The notes under the pieces: model-generated
What the model was told of the DNA's origin: nothing
What the model saw: only the letters and a program-made list of their open reading frames with translations
Databases searched by the model: none
Assembly (NCBI GenBank): GCA_030248295.1
Contig: JASANH010000770.1
Location: forward strand, 806,001 to 870,000
Reading direction: 5' to 3'
DNA length: 64,000 nt
DNA from: Mesodorylaimus sp. YZB2_4
Lineage: Eukaryota > Nematoda > Enoplea > Dorylaimida > Dorylaimidae
Part shown: piece by piece, positions 11,689 through 23,216 of the stretch
How the letters are laid out: every line of letters starts with the position of its first letter
Numbering within the stretch: position 1 is the first letter of the stretch
Position numbers and translations under genes: made by a program

Positions 11689-14600
11689 CCTGGCGGGCTA
11701 CGATTTAGCACTTCCCCTTTTTTACTACAAATTACGTGTTAATTTTGTCCTTTATTTAAAAAAGGGAGCAAAAATGGAGAAGGGATGCTCGCTAGCAGTC
11801 GGGGGTTGGTACAATTCCAATTGGTTTCCCGGGGAATATAGGCACTCGAGTTCAGGCTACAGCGTTCTTTCTCTGACCTTCGATCGATATTCGTTTATTG
11901 AGCTGGCTGCCTATTGGACAAAAGATCTTGGCTTCAAAACGAAGCTAGGCGTCGATGCCGACACGTTATTTCTCATTAAGGCCAAAGAAGGCCCTCGAGA
12001 CGACGAACAGACGTCGAATGCCGGCAGCCACGACTAAGCAATTCTTAGTTGGCTGTCTTTCGTGGCCAGCTGCCTTTATCGATAAGACAAAAGACTCCTT
12101 CTTGAGACAGCTTCGACTAGCACCCTGACATTTTCTCAATAACTCCCTGTAGCTGGCTTGATGAACCAATTCGTTTTCTTATATTTAGTATCCATGTCAC
12201 CTAGGACCACCCTCGGAAACCTTACCCGATCCTATTCCGAATTGAATAACAACACCAACCCACTAATTCACTAAATGTCCAGCGAATTGCTTTCGTCCAT
12301 GGAAACAACACGTCAATGTGAATTTTTCACGCCGCCTATTCGTCCGAAGCAGGGGTTTCGTTCTTCCAAATGCACAAAGGAAATAGAATGGCGGGGCAAA
12401 AAGGAAAGATTTCTCTTTTCTTGCTTCAATAGCCAAGGGAAGACGCCTCGGAGCATTGACCCTTTCGTATTGGTCGTCCTAGGCGTAGCCGCATTTTTGT
12501 GGCCAAAGCTAAAAATACGCTGGCCTGAACGAAGCGGAAAACACAAAAAGGAAGGAAAGAACGGGAGGACGATGCGGAAAATGGAAATTGCTCAATTTGA
12601 TTCGATTGCGGAGAGGGCTAAAAAGACGAGTCCAGCAAAACGGAAACTGCAAGCAGAGGGGACTGTTAGGATTTTGTTTGAATGTTTTCGTTTTCCATAT
12701 TTGTGAGCTGCTGAAAACTGATGGACGACGACGGCGTTTGGAAAAGTCTTTGGAACTCGCTTCCTGTTTTGAAATCCCGTGAGTCCGAAATTGCCTGGGG
12801 TAGTCGTTTTGTGTGAAATAGTGGCGCGCCCCATTAAAAGTAAGAAATTCTTAGCGAAATCAATAGCATCAACACCAATTTTCGGTCACTAACACTTCGC
12901 AGTATACGGGTAACAAAGACGTCAGTAATTACTATCAACCTGAAGCTGTCATCACCAAACCCCAAAATCATGGAGGATCGCAAAAATTACAGCATCAAAA
13001 CGTAATTATGAAATTTTGGAATTAAGATGTGAAGCAAAGCAAACGCAAATCTGGCGTCCTCTTACTAACTTATGCGAAAACCGAAAAGCAGATCCTACAT
13101 AGCCAATTTTAGGATCTGATTTCGGAAGTCAAAGTCGAACCAATTAAGCAGCTGGCAGCTGCAGTAAAACCCGCTTGTTAGCTCAAACGAATCATGAAAA
13201 CACCTCTAGCAAGCTTCACATCTGGAACTGTAAAATGAGAAGGAAGTCACAATTATACAGCCCGAAACCTGCCATGAGTCTTTCTAAAGCGGGCTCGAAT
13301 AGACCTATCCACAGTTTTCGGCAGCTTGCTCTTTTAAATTACCCCCCCGGCGTCGCTATAGCACTCTATGTGCGAGTGGCACGTAACCGTCCTCACCGTC
13401 CTCCGCGAAAATTGACGGACGAAACGCGCACAGCAGGACAACGAGAACATATTTGCTGCAAACGGCCATAAAGATTACTGTGGCGTCCCCGTTTCAAATT
13501 TATTGGACACTATAATGGTCTACATATAGCAGATCCGTTACAAACTCTTCCAATATGTCAAGAAACAACGAATAATGAATGCACAGTACTGCAAAAATTA
13601 ATCCAGTTCCTCTCCTCTTTTTTGGAAACGAGTAGTTACTGTATGAACAATAACTGACTTGTCGGTCCTCTAAAGTAAACGTTTTGAAGTTCAGTATGCA
13701 TGACGTGATCCTATACGGGTTCACTTCAGGGTTGTTCGAACTGTGTATATTCACTGCAGCAGTCCTTTTTTTGTGGAAAAGATCTGGTGGAAGTTGTCAC
13801 GTACACTACGTGGGAAAAAATGCACCACCGTTTGATCCCTACAACTTGCACAACCTTGTGTCTCTGGTACGGGCACGCGGTATGCGACATTCATTACCTA
13901 CAGTCTTCTCTTTTCACGACATCGCCAGTCCTGAGCGGGTCAGTCACTAATCGCAGTCATCTGAGAGAAAGATTTGGCCACTCAAATGTGCGGTTTAATG
14001 GTCCCAGAGCATAATTTCAGTACGATAGAGTTCAATTTCAATAAAATTTTGCTATTCTGATACAATAAGACGAGCTTCAGTTACTGTACTGATCAGTGGC
14101 CATAAGAACACGTTCGTTGATCTATCTATACTACGACATCACAGTGATAGCAGTTCACTTGGCGACTTGGATCCACAACCGCAGCGCATGCCGGACACGA
14201 TTGTAGGGCCCATGTCGAAATCTCGCAAAGGCCTTTGTTCGCCATAAAATTAAAGCTTCGACACCAGCTCACGGATGAAGAAAACTCGGCGCAGGTTGCT
14301 GTGTTGCTTGACATGATTGACGTTGCCGCGAAGTTCATGGGGAAACACGGCCCAGAGTTGGTGTATTATCGCTCGCAATCTGTAAAATAGTGCTGTTGGA
14401 CACGGCACCCAGTTTGGTTTGCTCCTAACTCAACAAGAAGTTATCCAGATTTGCCACTTATTCTGTGTTTGGTCTCCCGTCTGCTTTTATCTGAAGGATG
14501 AATGCGACCTTGCTCATTTGCGTACCCTCTCTCGTATAGTATTTCTCCCCACTGATACAGCACTACCTGCGGGTGCTTCAAACACAGTATACTTACCCAA

Positions 14601-15602
14601 CATGAGGTAACTTTCGTGGAGGTTCAGGGCCGCTGGGAAAAAACGAGACCCAATGCCTTCGCTTACTTGGAAACTGGCACAATGGGTAGAAACGGGAGCT
14701 TGTATCGACGCCGCGGAAGTTTAACGGATGACCGTCAGCAATGACCATCGTGTCTGCTAAAGTTGTTTTCAGGTCGCAACTCTGAGTCCCCGCCAACGTT
14801 TCCTTCTGCAATTTCTTTCTGCGTGGCACTTGAATACCGTAATGTTGCGCTGCCGTTGATGAAACATTGTTTAGAAGCATCGGTGCTATCGCGCTTGAGG
14901 GTGATCCGAATGTGAACCGGACTTAGATTGTTGAAGAACTTCTTAAAGGAGAAACCTTTTTCGAAACGCTCGAAACAGCAAGAAACTAAAGTCTTACGTA
15001 TAACATTCCTTTGACACTGTTAAGTTCTTGGCTGGTGTGAATTTGCGCCAAAATGGCGTTGTGCTGTGCACAATGAGTCCATGCTCCATCCCAAGTCGTG
15101 TGATTTGGCACACCGAAAAAAGTGTCCAGCGCTCAAGGACACCGCGGTAATCTTGGGTGCAAGTTTGGAAGCTATGTCACAGTTGATACGGACAAAGCGC
15201 AAGGCGCAGACAAAAATGAGGAAAAGCGAAAGACCAGAGTCCATCTTCTTTATTTGACTAACAGGCACCTGGTAGCGTCTGGAAAGGGCAATATACCGTA
15301 GCATCAGTCGCCATAGGTAATGCAGACCTTGCCAAAGTAGTCTGTTTTTCTGTGACGATAACTTTGAGTGGCAACCTTCCTTGCTTGTATTGTTGGAAAG
15401 GCTTTACAGGCCTCAGTTTAATTTTTGAATCGATTACAGACTCCAAGCCAAAACAACGCATACAAGAAGGATGAAGCAAAACGAGGGCGGGAGCAACCTA
15501 TTGCCAATTTGAAGAGTTTTTTCTCATCTTTGCGAGTTCATGAACTTTTGGTTCGCAGGTTCATAGGCACAGTATATACCGATATGCCTAAAACGATAAC
15601 CC
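11689..15602. other. intergenic, no supported gene
   Basis: Several open frames exist on both strands (for example 12275-12706 plus and 14126-14338 minus). None shows a recognisable domain or exon chain. The first few hundred bases are the 5' flank of the LRR gene. Confidence 0.4.
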
Positions 15603-15609
15603 CGTCCCT

Positions 15610-15670
<61 letters not shown>

Positions 15671-15676
15671 AGAGAC
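15603..15676 (-). tRNA. trnN: tRNA-Asn (GTT)
   Basis: A complete cloverleaf of 73 nt plus discriminator G on the minus strand. The acceptor stem GTCTCTG pairs with CAGGGAC with one G-U. The D arm is GCGCAATCGGTTAGCGC. The anticodon loop CTGTTAA gives anticodon GTT. The T arm is GGTGG-TTCAAGC-CCACC. It has no intron. Confidence 0.95.
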
Positions 15677-16380
15677 GATATGAGTTGGTAGACGCAGCAC
15701 CACCAGGATTTGCTATCATGGCTTTTAGTTACTCGATCCAACGAGTTATATACAGGCTGTCCAGATGCAGCACTGATAGCTGCTAACGTGATGGATCATG
15801 TGCGAACGAGTGCCCACATTTGGAAGTCAAGAAAGGGAAAATATCAGGTCCTTTGACTCGCGAAACGCCAGTGTAGAGTGCTAAGCTACAGTCGGTTATT
15901 GGTGATTCAGTTACTATTGACTGATGTTTTTTCTAGATGCCTGCCCCATCCCAAAGTCCAGAGTACAGTACAGTATCTTTACAAAGATCACATCTGGAAG
16001 GGGCTGAGTCTTAGGATTAGTGTAGTTTATGGTTACAGGGGAGCCTAGAATCAGGCAAATACTTCTTGTCAAAATTTTTTATAAATTCGTCTCGTACAAT
16101 TTGTATAGTCAGCCAGTTAGCAAACGTCCACTCTTACAAACGGCTAACGAAGAAGACCATGATAATGTACATAAGTTTTGACAACGCACTAATCAGCACA
16201 CTGGACAGAAATATAGCCATAGCCTAATCCGTGTCGTGACAATAAGAAATCAACGTCAAGATTTCAGGCAAGTGTTTCGACATTTGATCAAATAATGGAA
16301 CCGTGGGAGCTGACACACGGTCTTAAGATGAACAGGAATATAAGAAAATACTAAAGAGCGTTTGGCTGAAATCGTTGATT

Positions 16381-16498
16381 GGGGCATAGCTCACGATCAG
16401 TGGCAGAGCATTCGACTGCAGAGTGCAAATACGCTTTCCTAATATTGGACAGAACAGCAACAGTCAAAAGGTCGCAGGTTCAACTCCGGCTGCCCCCT
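16381..16498 (+). pseudogene. tRNA-Cys pseudogene with intron-like insert
   Basis: The sequence starts GGGGCATAGCTCA and ends CTCCGGCTGCCCCCT like the intact tRNA-Cys genes in this window. The D loop has a 6-nt insertion (CGATCA). The T stem has a mismatch (GCAGG against CCGGC). The 5' end has one G fewer. The insert after CTGCAG is longer than in the functional copies. It is most likely decayed. Confidence 0.75.
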
Positions 16499-17284
16499 TT
16501 ATTTTTGCTGCCGTGCATATTATCCCAACTGTGGTTTTTCTAGTAAGCTAGTATAGCTTCCGATGTGCTGAATTCAGCTCACAATTAGAAACAGTCTGAT
16601 TGTGAGTTCTCAAACAAAGCACACATTTACAGTGGCGTCCTAATACCGCATATTGCATTGCAAGGGCTATGTTTTCAGCATGGTGTAATGTTGCCTAAGG
16701 ATTAGGCGTCCTTTTACCAATTTCTGAAGCCCACCTAATTGGCACTTCCCGTCCACTTTCACTTCAAATTTTTTTCAGGCTTCAGCCAGGCATACTGCGG
16801 TTACGGCTAGCTTTGCTTTAAAATCTACTTGTACTTCTAGTTTCTACTGCAGCACCCTCCGGCCAACCAAACACTCATCAAGATAAAGGCCGATATCCCC
16901 TTTTATAGCTCCCAACTAGAAAAAATTGCATATCATGGATATCACTGAGGTATCAGTGATTATAGTCCTTCTGGATCCTCTGAATTATCGTCAGAAGTAT
17001 ACCCAAGTGAAGTGCACCGGAATTGATGGTATCCAGACGAACTTGCTAAAATGGATGACCCGCTCAAATATGGGTCCCTCGAGGTAGTATGGGGTACGAC
17101 AGTCCTGATGTCCTGAAATAGCCGGCCGAATGTGAGTTTTATTCATTGGGAGGACTCGGAGTTCAAAACTGTAGTTCACGCATCGGAACCGTCTGAGCTG
17201 ATTTCACTGCGATATTCACTAGTTACGGCATTTCATCAGTCCTATGTCAGTACCATGCCAGTACATACAGTACCGGTATGCCAA

Positions 17285-17314
17285 ATACTTACACATACAT
17301 GTATGTGTAAGTAT
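17285..17314. repeat. perfect 30-bp palindrome
   Basis: Each half is the exact reverse complement of the other (ATACTTACACATACA and its complement), with no spacer. The alternating TA/CA composition suggests a cruciform-prone or microsatellite-derived site. Confidence 0.85.
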
Positions 17315-18751
17315 GTGGTGATGTGAGCGAGTCGTGTGAACACGTTCTACAGAGTGTAAGTTCTTTCGACTCGCACAGCAACTATGTACAGTAGAGTAAA
17401 ATTCTATGCTTGCTGCCTTATGAAGCATGGCTAAATGCGGGATGAGCTATTACTGCCTGAGCAAACTCGTACATATCACGTTTCTTTTCATTCCTTCGGT
17501 CCTCGCTCCACCTCGCATCCTTGTTGGTCCCTCGCAAAGGGCAAAGGTCAGCGCTATACCCGAATGAGCAATCACGACGTTTCTATTCAATCAAAAAAGC
17601 ATGGAAAGAAGCTAGTTAATATGAAAAAAAGTATTGTCCCCCAACTCTTATCTATCATCGCAGCTATCACCATTTAGTTTTCTCACCGATGGCGGGATCG
17701 TCCAGGTTCGAAGAGTCCAATAAGTTCTCTGAATAATTTCCAGACGAAACAAAGGCTTCAGTGAGTGATTGGGTGCGAAAACGATAGATTTTGAATCGGT
17801 CCATCAAACACGAAAATTCCGATCAGCGTACCCGGGCCTACTATTCAGTAGCCAGCACGGTCGCTTATGGAAGACTATTGTTTTGTTGTTGACCAGTCCA
17901 CAGAGAAACAAAAAGATAGCACGCGGTGAATGCACCATGGGTCCTTCCCACGATCCACCCCCACTTACAGCATTATCGGCGTACCGTCTTTCCTCGAACA
18001 GTTCTTTGCCTCTAAAACAGCTTCTTCAAACATCATGGTCGCGGTGAAGCGAATTTTGTGAGGCACAAAACCTCATGATCACCGATTTCCATTGCCTATA
18101 TCTCTTGCCGCTGATGTAAAGAGGCGTTAACGGCATGGATACCGAGAGGATCGACAGGGAAAGACGGTGTCTTCGCAGTGAACCACAGCTTCTAGGTAAC
18201 AGCTTATATATGCATGCATGATATCACAGAACGTTGACACTCTAAACATCATACACCACGACTTCACCTAGCACCTGTATTCTAGAACGAAAGAGAACCC
18301 TGAAGAATAACAGAGGACGAACGATACGCTAACTAAGTCGACTCGACGGACGACTTAGCGGATATCCTGACTTACAAGTTAGAACCGGTGAAATTCGGCC
18401 ACAACTAGAAGAGCAGCCAGTGAACCGAAATAAATTCGTATCGCGAATGTTCGCCAAGACGTAATGTACCAACCGGTTTGCGTAGACAGGATACCTGGTA
18501 CAGCTATTAATAATTCTTGTAGCTGTCCGCATCACACTTGCCCAACGGATGCAAGTAATTTGCTTTCGTAGAAACATGGGAGCGATCAGGCAAACAGCAG
18601 TCCGTGTGGAAAAGCTGTTTTTCTGTAAGCTGTACAGCGAGGGAGCGGCAGCTGTTTTAAGTTTGCCGTGCGTGTTGCTCCCGAAAAACACAAAAAACAA
18701 ACTCGATAAATTGAAATCAAATTGCTGATTGGCTCCCAGGCAAAAATCATA

Positions 18752-21014
18752 ATGCCTCAGAATGTGGAGATTAAAGCCCGTGTGCGCGATCCGGATAGTT
18801 TAGCGGCAATTATATACGATTTGACCGATTCGTTGGGTTCCATATTGAAACAAGAAGATACGTTTTTCAAAGTTCAAAACGGTCGTTTAAAATTACGGGT
18901 TCTAGAAAATGAGGTACATGCCTGGATTATTCGGTAAAAAAAACAGAAAACCCGTTCAAACCGCCAAACGTTATTGCTTGCTAACGATTAGATGACAAAG
19001 AAGTAGTGCGATCAGTAAAGATCATATAACAGATCCAAAGAGATCCAAATCGAGGCATATTTGGTCTAAATTTAGAACGTTCTAACCAATCGGTAGTCCT
19101 ATTTTAGAATCACGGCCAACTTATATATTATGAAAGACCTGATCAGTGCGGTCCAAAATGTTCCGAGTTCTGTTTAACTGATATTCCAGATGCAACCTCG
19201 TTCAAGGTAGGCCCTACGCCTGCGTGTTTCGCTAACGATGCACCCCATACAGATTGGTTTTTTTATTAGTATTCAATGGAAAAATCGATTGGAATATTAG
19301 GAACTGTCAAAAAGTGTCGTCGTTTATACATGTATGGTACGACCCGCATTCACTTGGATGAAGTTGCTGGTTTAGGATGCTTTTTGGAATTCGAAGTAAG
19401 TTTTTCCTTCCGTCTAACAAGACTTTCATCGTCTGACTGATGACGGATGCACTGACAGGATTTCGAATTCCCGCCATTTTTCATACATCATGCCAGTCAC
19501 TGCGCGTGTGTGTTCGTGCCTGCAGCGCGAAGTTCAAACGCATAATACAGCGAAATCATTCGCATTTCTCTTATTGTATAACCTTACAAAGAGAAATCGT
19601 GGCCAATTTTTCCATGCCCAAAGGGGAAAAAGGAAAAAAAAAAAAAAAATTTCCCCTTTTTTTCTCCTGGGTGATAAACCGGCTTTTCAGTAAGGATATC
19701 TTGCTTATGGTAGTTGTGGATCAAATGATAAAGAAGTTTTATCGACCTGATGCTGATCCAAGCAAGAGAGAAAAGGCGGAAATGCGATATTCTTGCATGT
19801 CCTTGTAGCGGGATGAGTGATAAGTCGGAGTGTTTAGGAAAACTGCGTCATACATAGCTTAAAAAATTACAGGAGATCTTTACAAAAAATATTTTGCCTG
19901 GCCGTTAAGACGAAGTACACCCACTCTACAATCGATGTCGGAATATTGAAAAAAAAGAGTGATAATCAGATTCAGCACCCACGGATTATACATAGAGGTG
20001 ACTGAAATTTTGGACCGCTATCTCAATTAGTTAAAGAAGTCAAAATTTGTATTTCCCCATGGAACCCCCCTTCTGCAATCAAGAATTTCAACTGTTTTTG
20101 CACGGGTGCATGAGGTCCAGAAATTTGACTGCCCCGTACTGATACGGATACGTGGGCGCTAAATCTGAAGATCTCTTTTCGATATTCCGACATTGATTCT
20201 AGAACTTCTCCTCAAGATAAGAACACGCAGCGTCCACCCAGGAAATCGCAGGGAAAGAAAATCGAAAGCGCAGAGTCAGTTTAATGCGGAGGTGCTGAAG
20301 GCCACAAAGAAAATTAATCCTTGTGTTTTTATTTGCAAAAAATTAAATTGTAGTTTCATCATGATGAGATGTGCACTAAAAAAGGCGAACTTGTTCAATG
20401 CAAGGTGTTGCACTGGCTGAATCAAGTTTTCCGGTGTAACATCTATCTACAGGTTGGGACCTCGATCTCGTCTGGATTTGTTCCCTCCCGATCCCAGTCC
20501 CGACGTTTAGACATCGATATTTTGCAGAAATAATAAGAAAAGCAGGCTAGGCTGGAAGGTACTGTCTGGTTCATCATAGCCTGTAGCAGCTCTTTGCGCA
20601 GTCCTAGGGGTGTGAGGGAAGCTGGCGTCGCTTATCTGTGTTAGCATTTTCTTTACGTTTTTTTGAGCTCCAAAAAATCGTATGATAAGTGTGCTTTAGT
20701 AAGAAAAACAGATTCATGCGCAAAAAAGTCCCGATTCCAATCCAGAAATAAGTGATCTCTGCCTACCGCTAGCCACCACCCGCTAATCGCCTTGTATGTA
20801 ACTGCTCATTTTTCAGGTTGTTCTACAACCAGGCCAATTGGCAGAAGATGGTGAAAAGATTGCAAAAGAACTGATGTCTCAGTTAGGTGTGCAAGAAAGC
20901 GATTTGATAGCCGTCAGTTACTTGGACTTGATAGCTCAAGGACATACTGCTGCACAATCAGGACAAGAGGGTCAACAGTCGACGCCTTCTCTGCCATCGA
21001 TGGCAGGAAATTGA
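18752..21014 (+). CDS. CYTH-domain phosphohydrolase (CyaB/ThTPase-like)
   Basis: Four exons: 18752-18913, 19108-19206, 19270-19395 and 20817-21014. All junctions are GT..AG and in phase 0, giving 194 residues. The N-terminus VEIKARVRD is the EIKAR form of the CYTH signature (ExExK-like), which binds triphosphate and metal in the family tunnel. Family landmarks follow in order: KQEDTFFKV..GRLKLR (about 35-50), LIYYERPDQCGPKCSEF (about 59-75), GTVKKCRRLYMYGTTRIHLDEV (about 97-118) and LGCFLEFEVVL. The tail after about 170 is Gln/Ser-rich and low-complexity. The family hydrolyses inorganic triphosphate or thiamine triphosphate, or acts as class IV adenylate cyclase. The substrate here is unknown. 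The long last intron (19396-20816) holds a poly(A)/poly(T) hairpin-like tract near 19630-19665. Confidence 0.92.
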
Positions 21015-21343
21015 AATGTGCCACTCGATCCAAACAATGACTAATCGGATTTTAAAAATTTTTTATAGCTCCAGCATATCTGATTTTTGGTGCAGTTTTT
21101 CGCATCCAATGATTTTGTTCGGCGTACAACGTTGGTTATTTTCATATTGCTTAGGAGCAGCAGAAGTTGTCACTGACATCTGGCCTCTGGGTGATATCGA
21201 GGTGGTTGTAGAATGTACCTTTCTCACCACAAACACACATGCATATGCATCAACGAAATTCAAATCAACGCTGACAACGTTGGTCCAAAACCAGCGCCAC
21301 AAAGCAATTTATGTGATGCTTGCTTTGGCGTTAGTCCCTGACT

Positions 21344-21450
21344 GGGGGCATAGCTCAGTGGCAGAGCATTCGACTGCAGAAAAAGCAAATACTGTAATTG
21401 CCGAAAATGCAGGTATCGAGAGGTCGCCGGTTCAACTCCGGCTGCCCCCT
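21344..21450 (+). tRNA. trnC: tRNA-Cys (GCA) with intron
   Basis: Acceptor GGGGGCA pairs with TGCCCCC, discriminator T. The D arm is GCTCAGTGGCAGAGC. The anticodon loop begins GACTGCAG (anticodon GCA). An insert of about 34 nt separates CTGCAG from ATCGAGAGG, the canonical 37/38 intron position. The T arm GCCGG-TTCAACT-CCGGC is perfect. The same intron occurs in the opposite-strand copy at 23115. Confidence 0.93.
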
Positions 21451-21634
21451 CCATATTTTGGAACGGCTTTGATTATTTCTCTTCGTCACAATTTTGATGC
21501 CAGGCTCGGCAGTGCCTCAAAACCGGTTGGTCAGTACAAAAATATTACTGAAAGTACTGTAGCCTGCTGGTGCCTGCCTGACTCACTAACTTGTAAGCTT
21601 TTCAGTGATAGGTTCAGCTTCAGTGGACGGATTT

Positions 21635-22744
21635 CAGGCGCGCAGCCAGGGTTGGCTCGTTAGGGGGGGGGGGGGGCTAGCAAGGTTTTTTATCATCCAT
21701 TAGAGTTGGTATGTTTGGGAGCGCGAAGCGCTCCAAGCGGGCGTAGCCCGCCAGGGAGACGGGTGCGGGGAGGGGGATGTGCCGCCTCCCCGCCAAGGGC
21801 GAAATTTTTAAAAATCGCTCTTACAAGACACGTTTTCAATACTGAGCTATATACCTTGGTACCCCCAACAAAAACTACATTGGACTAAAAATCCATACAG
21901 CTGACTACAGAATACTATGCTCTGCCTCATTCAGTATAACCAGTCAGCATCTCGAAGATCATGATCGAACTCCCCTCTGCTATCGTCGCTGCTGAAACCT
22001 ATTCCACTATGATGCGATTCACATCAGCTTCTTCCAATCTTTCATTTTCTTGGGGTTTGTCTCCAAGTTCTTTCCTCGTAAGTAAAAGCGTATCCTGTTA
22101 AAGTAAAAGTAAAAATACCGGATTCTGTCACCACACTTGACGGGTGGAAAAGAGTAACCAGGAGGTTGTGTCCATGGATGTTTCAGGAGATCATAAAGCA
22201 TTTTCTGGTCAGCGACTGATTGCGAAACGTAGTGTCCAATATCATGTGTGCCCGACTCTGTGGGTTTCAAACCATTTGCAAACGAGTTGCTCGAAACAAA
22301 GGCTCCTTCAATTTCCTCCTCAAAACTTGGCTTGCCCAAACAACCAGAAACAACAGCGGGCTCTTCGAAAATAGCATGGGGTGGCGTAGTTTCTTCAATC
22401 CTCTTAAATTTCGGTAGAAAATATACAAATCGCATCGCAGGGTAAAACTGCGGCAGTGAGATGTGCGCTTTCTATACACTGGCAGAAAATGCGCTTATTA
22501 GTAGGAGATAAATGAGAATAGTGTCTGCTACAAGGCACATTATTCGACTGACTTTTAAAAAGGACGTCAGCTGGCCAAGCTTACAATACAGCGATTGCAT
22601 GACTCTTTATCGTGTTACTGCCTTTCTATGCCTTCGCCTATATTCACAATAAGTGCTCTACAATTATGCTCCATTTTTGAAATATGTCTTGATTTTTAAC
22701 CCCGGGCCATGGCCTCCTGGACCCCCCCGCTGGCTGCGCGCCTG
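21635..22744 (-). mobile_element. DNA transposon remnant with TTF/hAT-like ORF
   Basis: The ends are exact inverted repeats: CAGGCGCGCAGCCAG at 21635-21649 and its reverse complement at 22730-22744. Direct repeats GATTT flank both sides (21630-21634 and 22745-22749). Just inside the left end is a poly(G) run. On the minus strand a 138-codon open frame (22019-22435) contains DIGHYVSQSVADQKMLYDLL followed by HPWTQPPGYSFPPV. This resembles the TTF-type zinc-finger region of ZMYM1/hAT-related transposases. It lacks the rest of a transposase, so the copy is defective. Confidence 0.7.
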
Positions 22745-23114
22745 GATTTACCACGTTTTGACATTTGCCAGCCTGTTTATGTACGGTATTCCCATTTTCT
22801 GTGCATGAATAACGTGGGTAATACGAAAAAGTTTCAGATTTTTGGACTCCTCAAAATTATGCGAGATTGCACAATGAGCTAGACTGTCCGAAATTGCATG
22901 CTTACAAAAATACACAAACTACAAAATACTTTTGTGCATTTTTTAGCGTCAGAATGCTCGCCTTGGACAAATTTCCAACGAAGCCAGTATTTTTCGTGCT
23001 GTAGACTTTTAGCGGAGCACTAATTATAACTGTTGATCATCTTTCTGTCTGTAACTGCCAAAATCCTTGGCGTTCCCAGCAAGCTGTAGTGATCGTAGGA
23101 CCACCAAAACATTG

Positions 23115-23216
23115 AGGGGGCAGCCGGAGTTGAACCGGCGACCTCTCGATACCTGCATTTTTGGCAATTATTTGCTTTTTCTGCAGTCGAATGCTCTGCC
23201 ACTGAGCTATGCCCCC
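23115..23216 (-). tRNA. trnC: tRNA-Cys (GCA) with intron
   Basis: Intact acceptor, D, anticodon and T arms identical to the 21344 copy. The intron differs by a few bases and is shorter. The 5' flank (TAGTCCCTGACT) is shared with the 21344 copy, so the two are an inverted duplication on either side of the DNA transposon. Confidence 0.93.

Larger units (their letters stand above)
15677..18751. other. intergenic with tRNA-Cys relic and a palindrome
   Basis: I see no protein gene. The stretch contains the tRNA-Cys pseudogene at 16381-16498 and a perfect palindrome at 17285-17314. The last few hundred bases are the 5' flank of the CYTH gene. Confidence 0.4.

Noticed and set aside
12275..12706. 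143-codon open frame
   Set aside because: Composition is arbitrary, overlapping frames on the other strand are equally long, and no domain is visible.
14126..14338. CPAC..CYHC zinc-finger-like frame
   Set aside because: Only two CxxC-like pairs and no flanking conserved domain; not enough to call a gene or transposase.
21016..21663. 215-codon open frame downstream of the CYTH gene
   Set aside because: It runs straight through the tRNA-Cys gene and the transposon end and has no domain; a chance frame.
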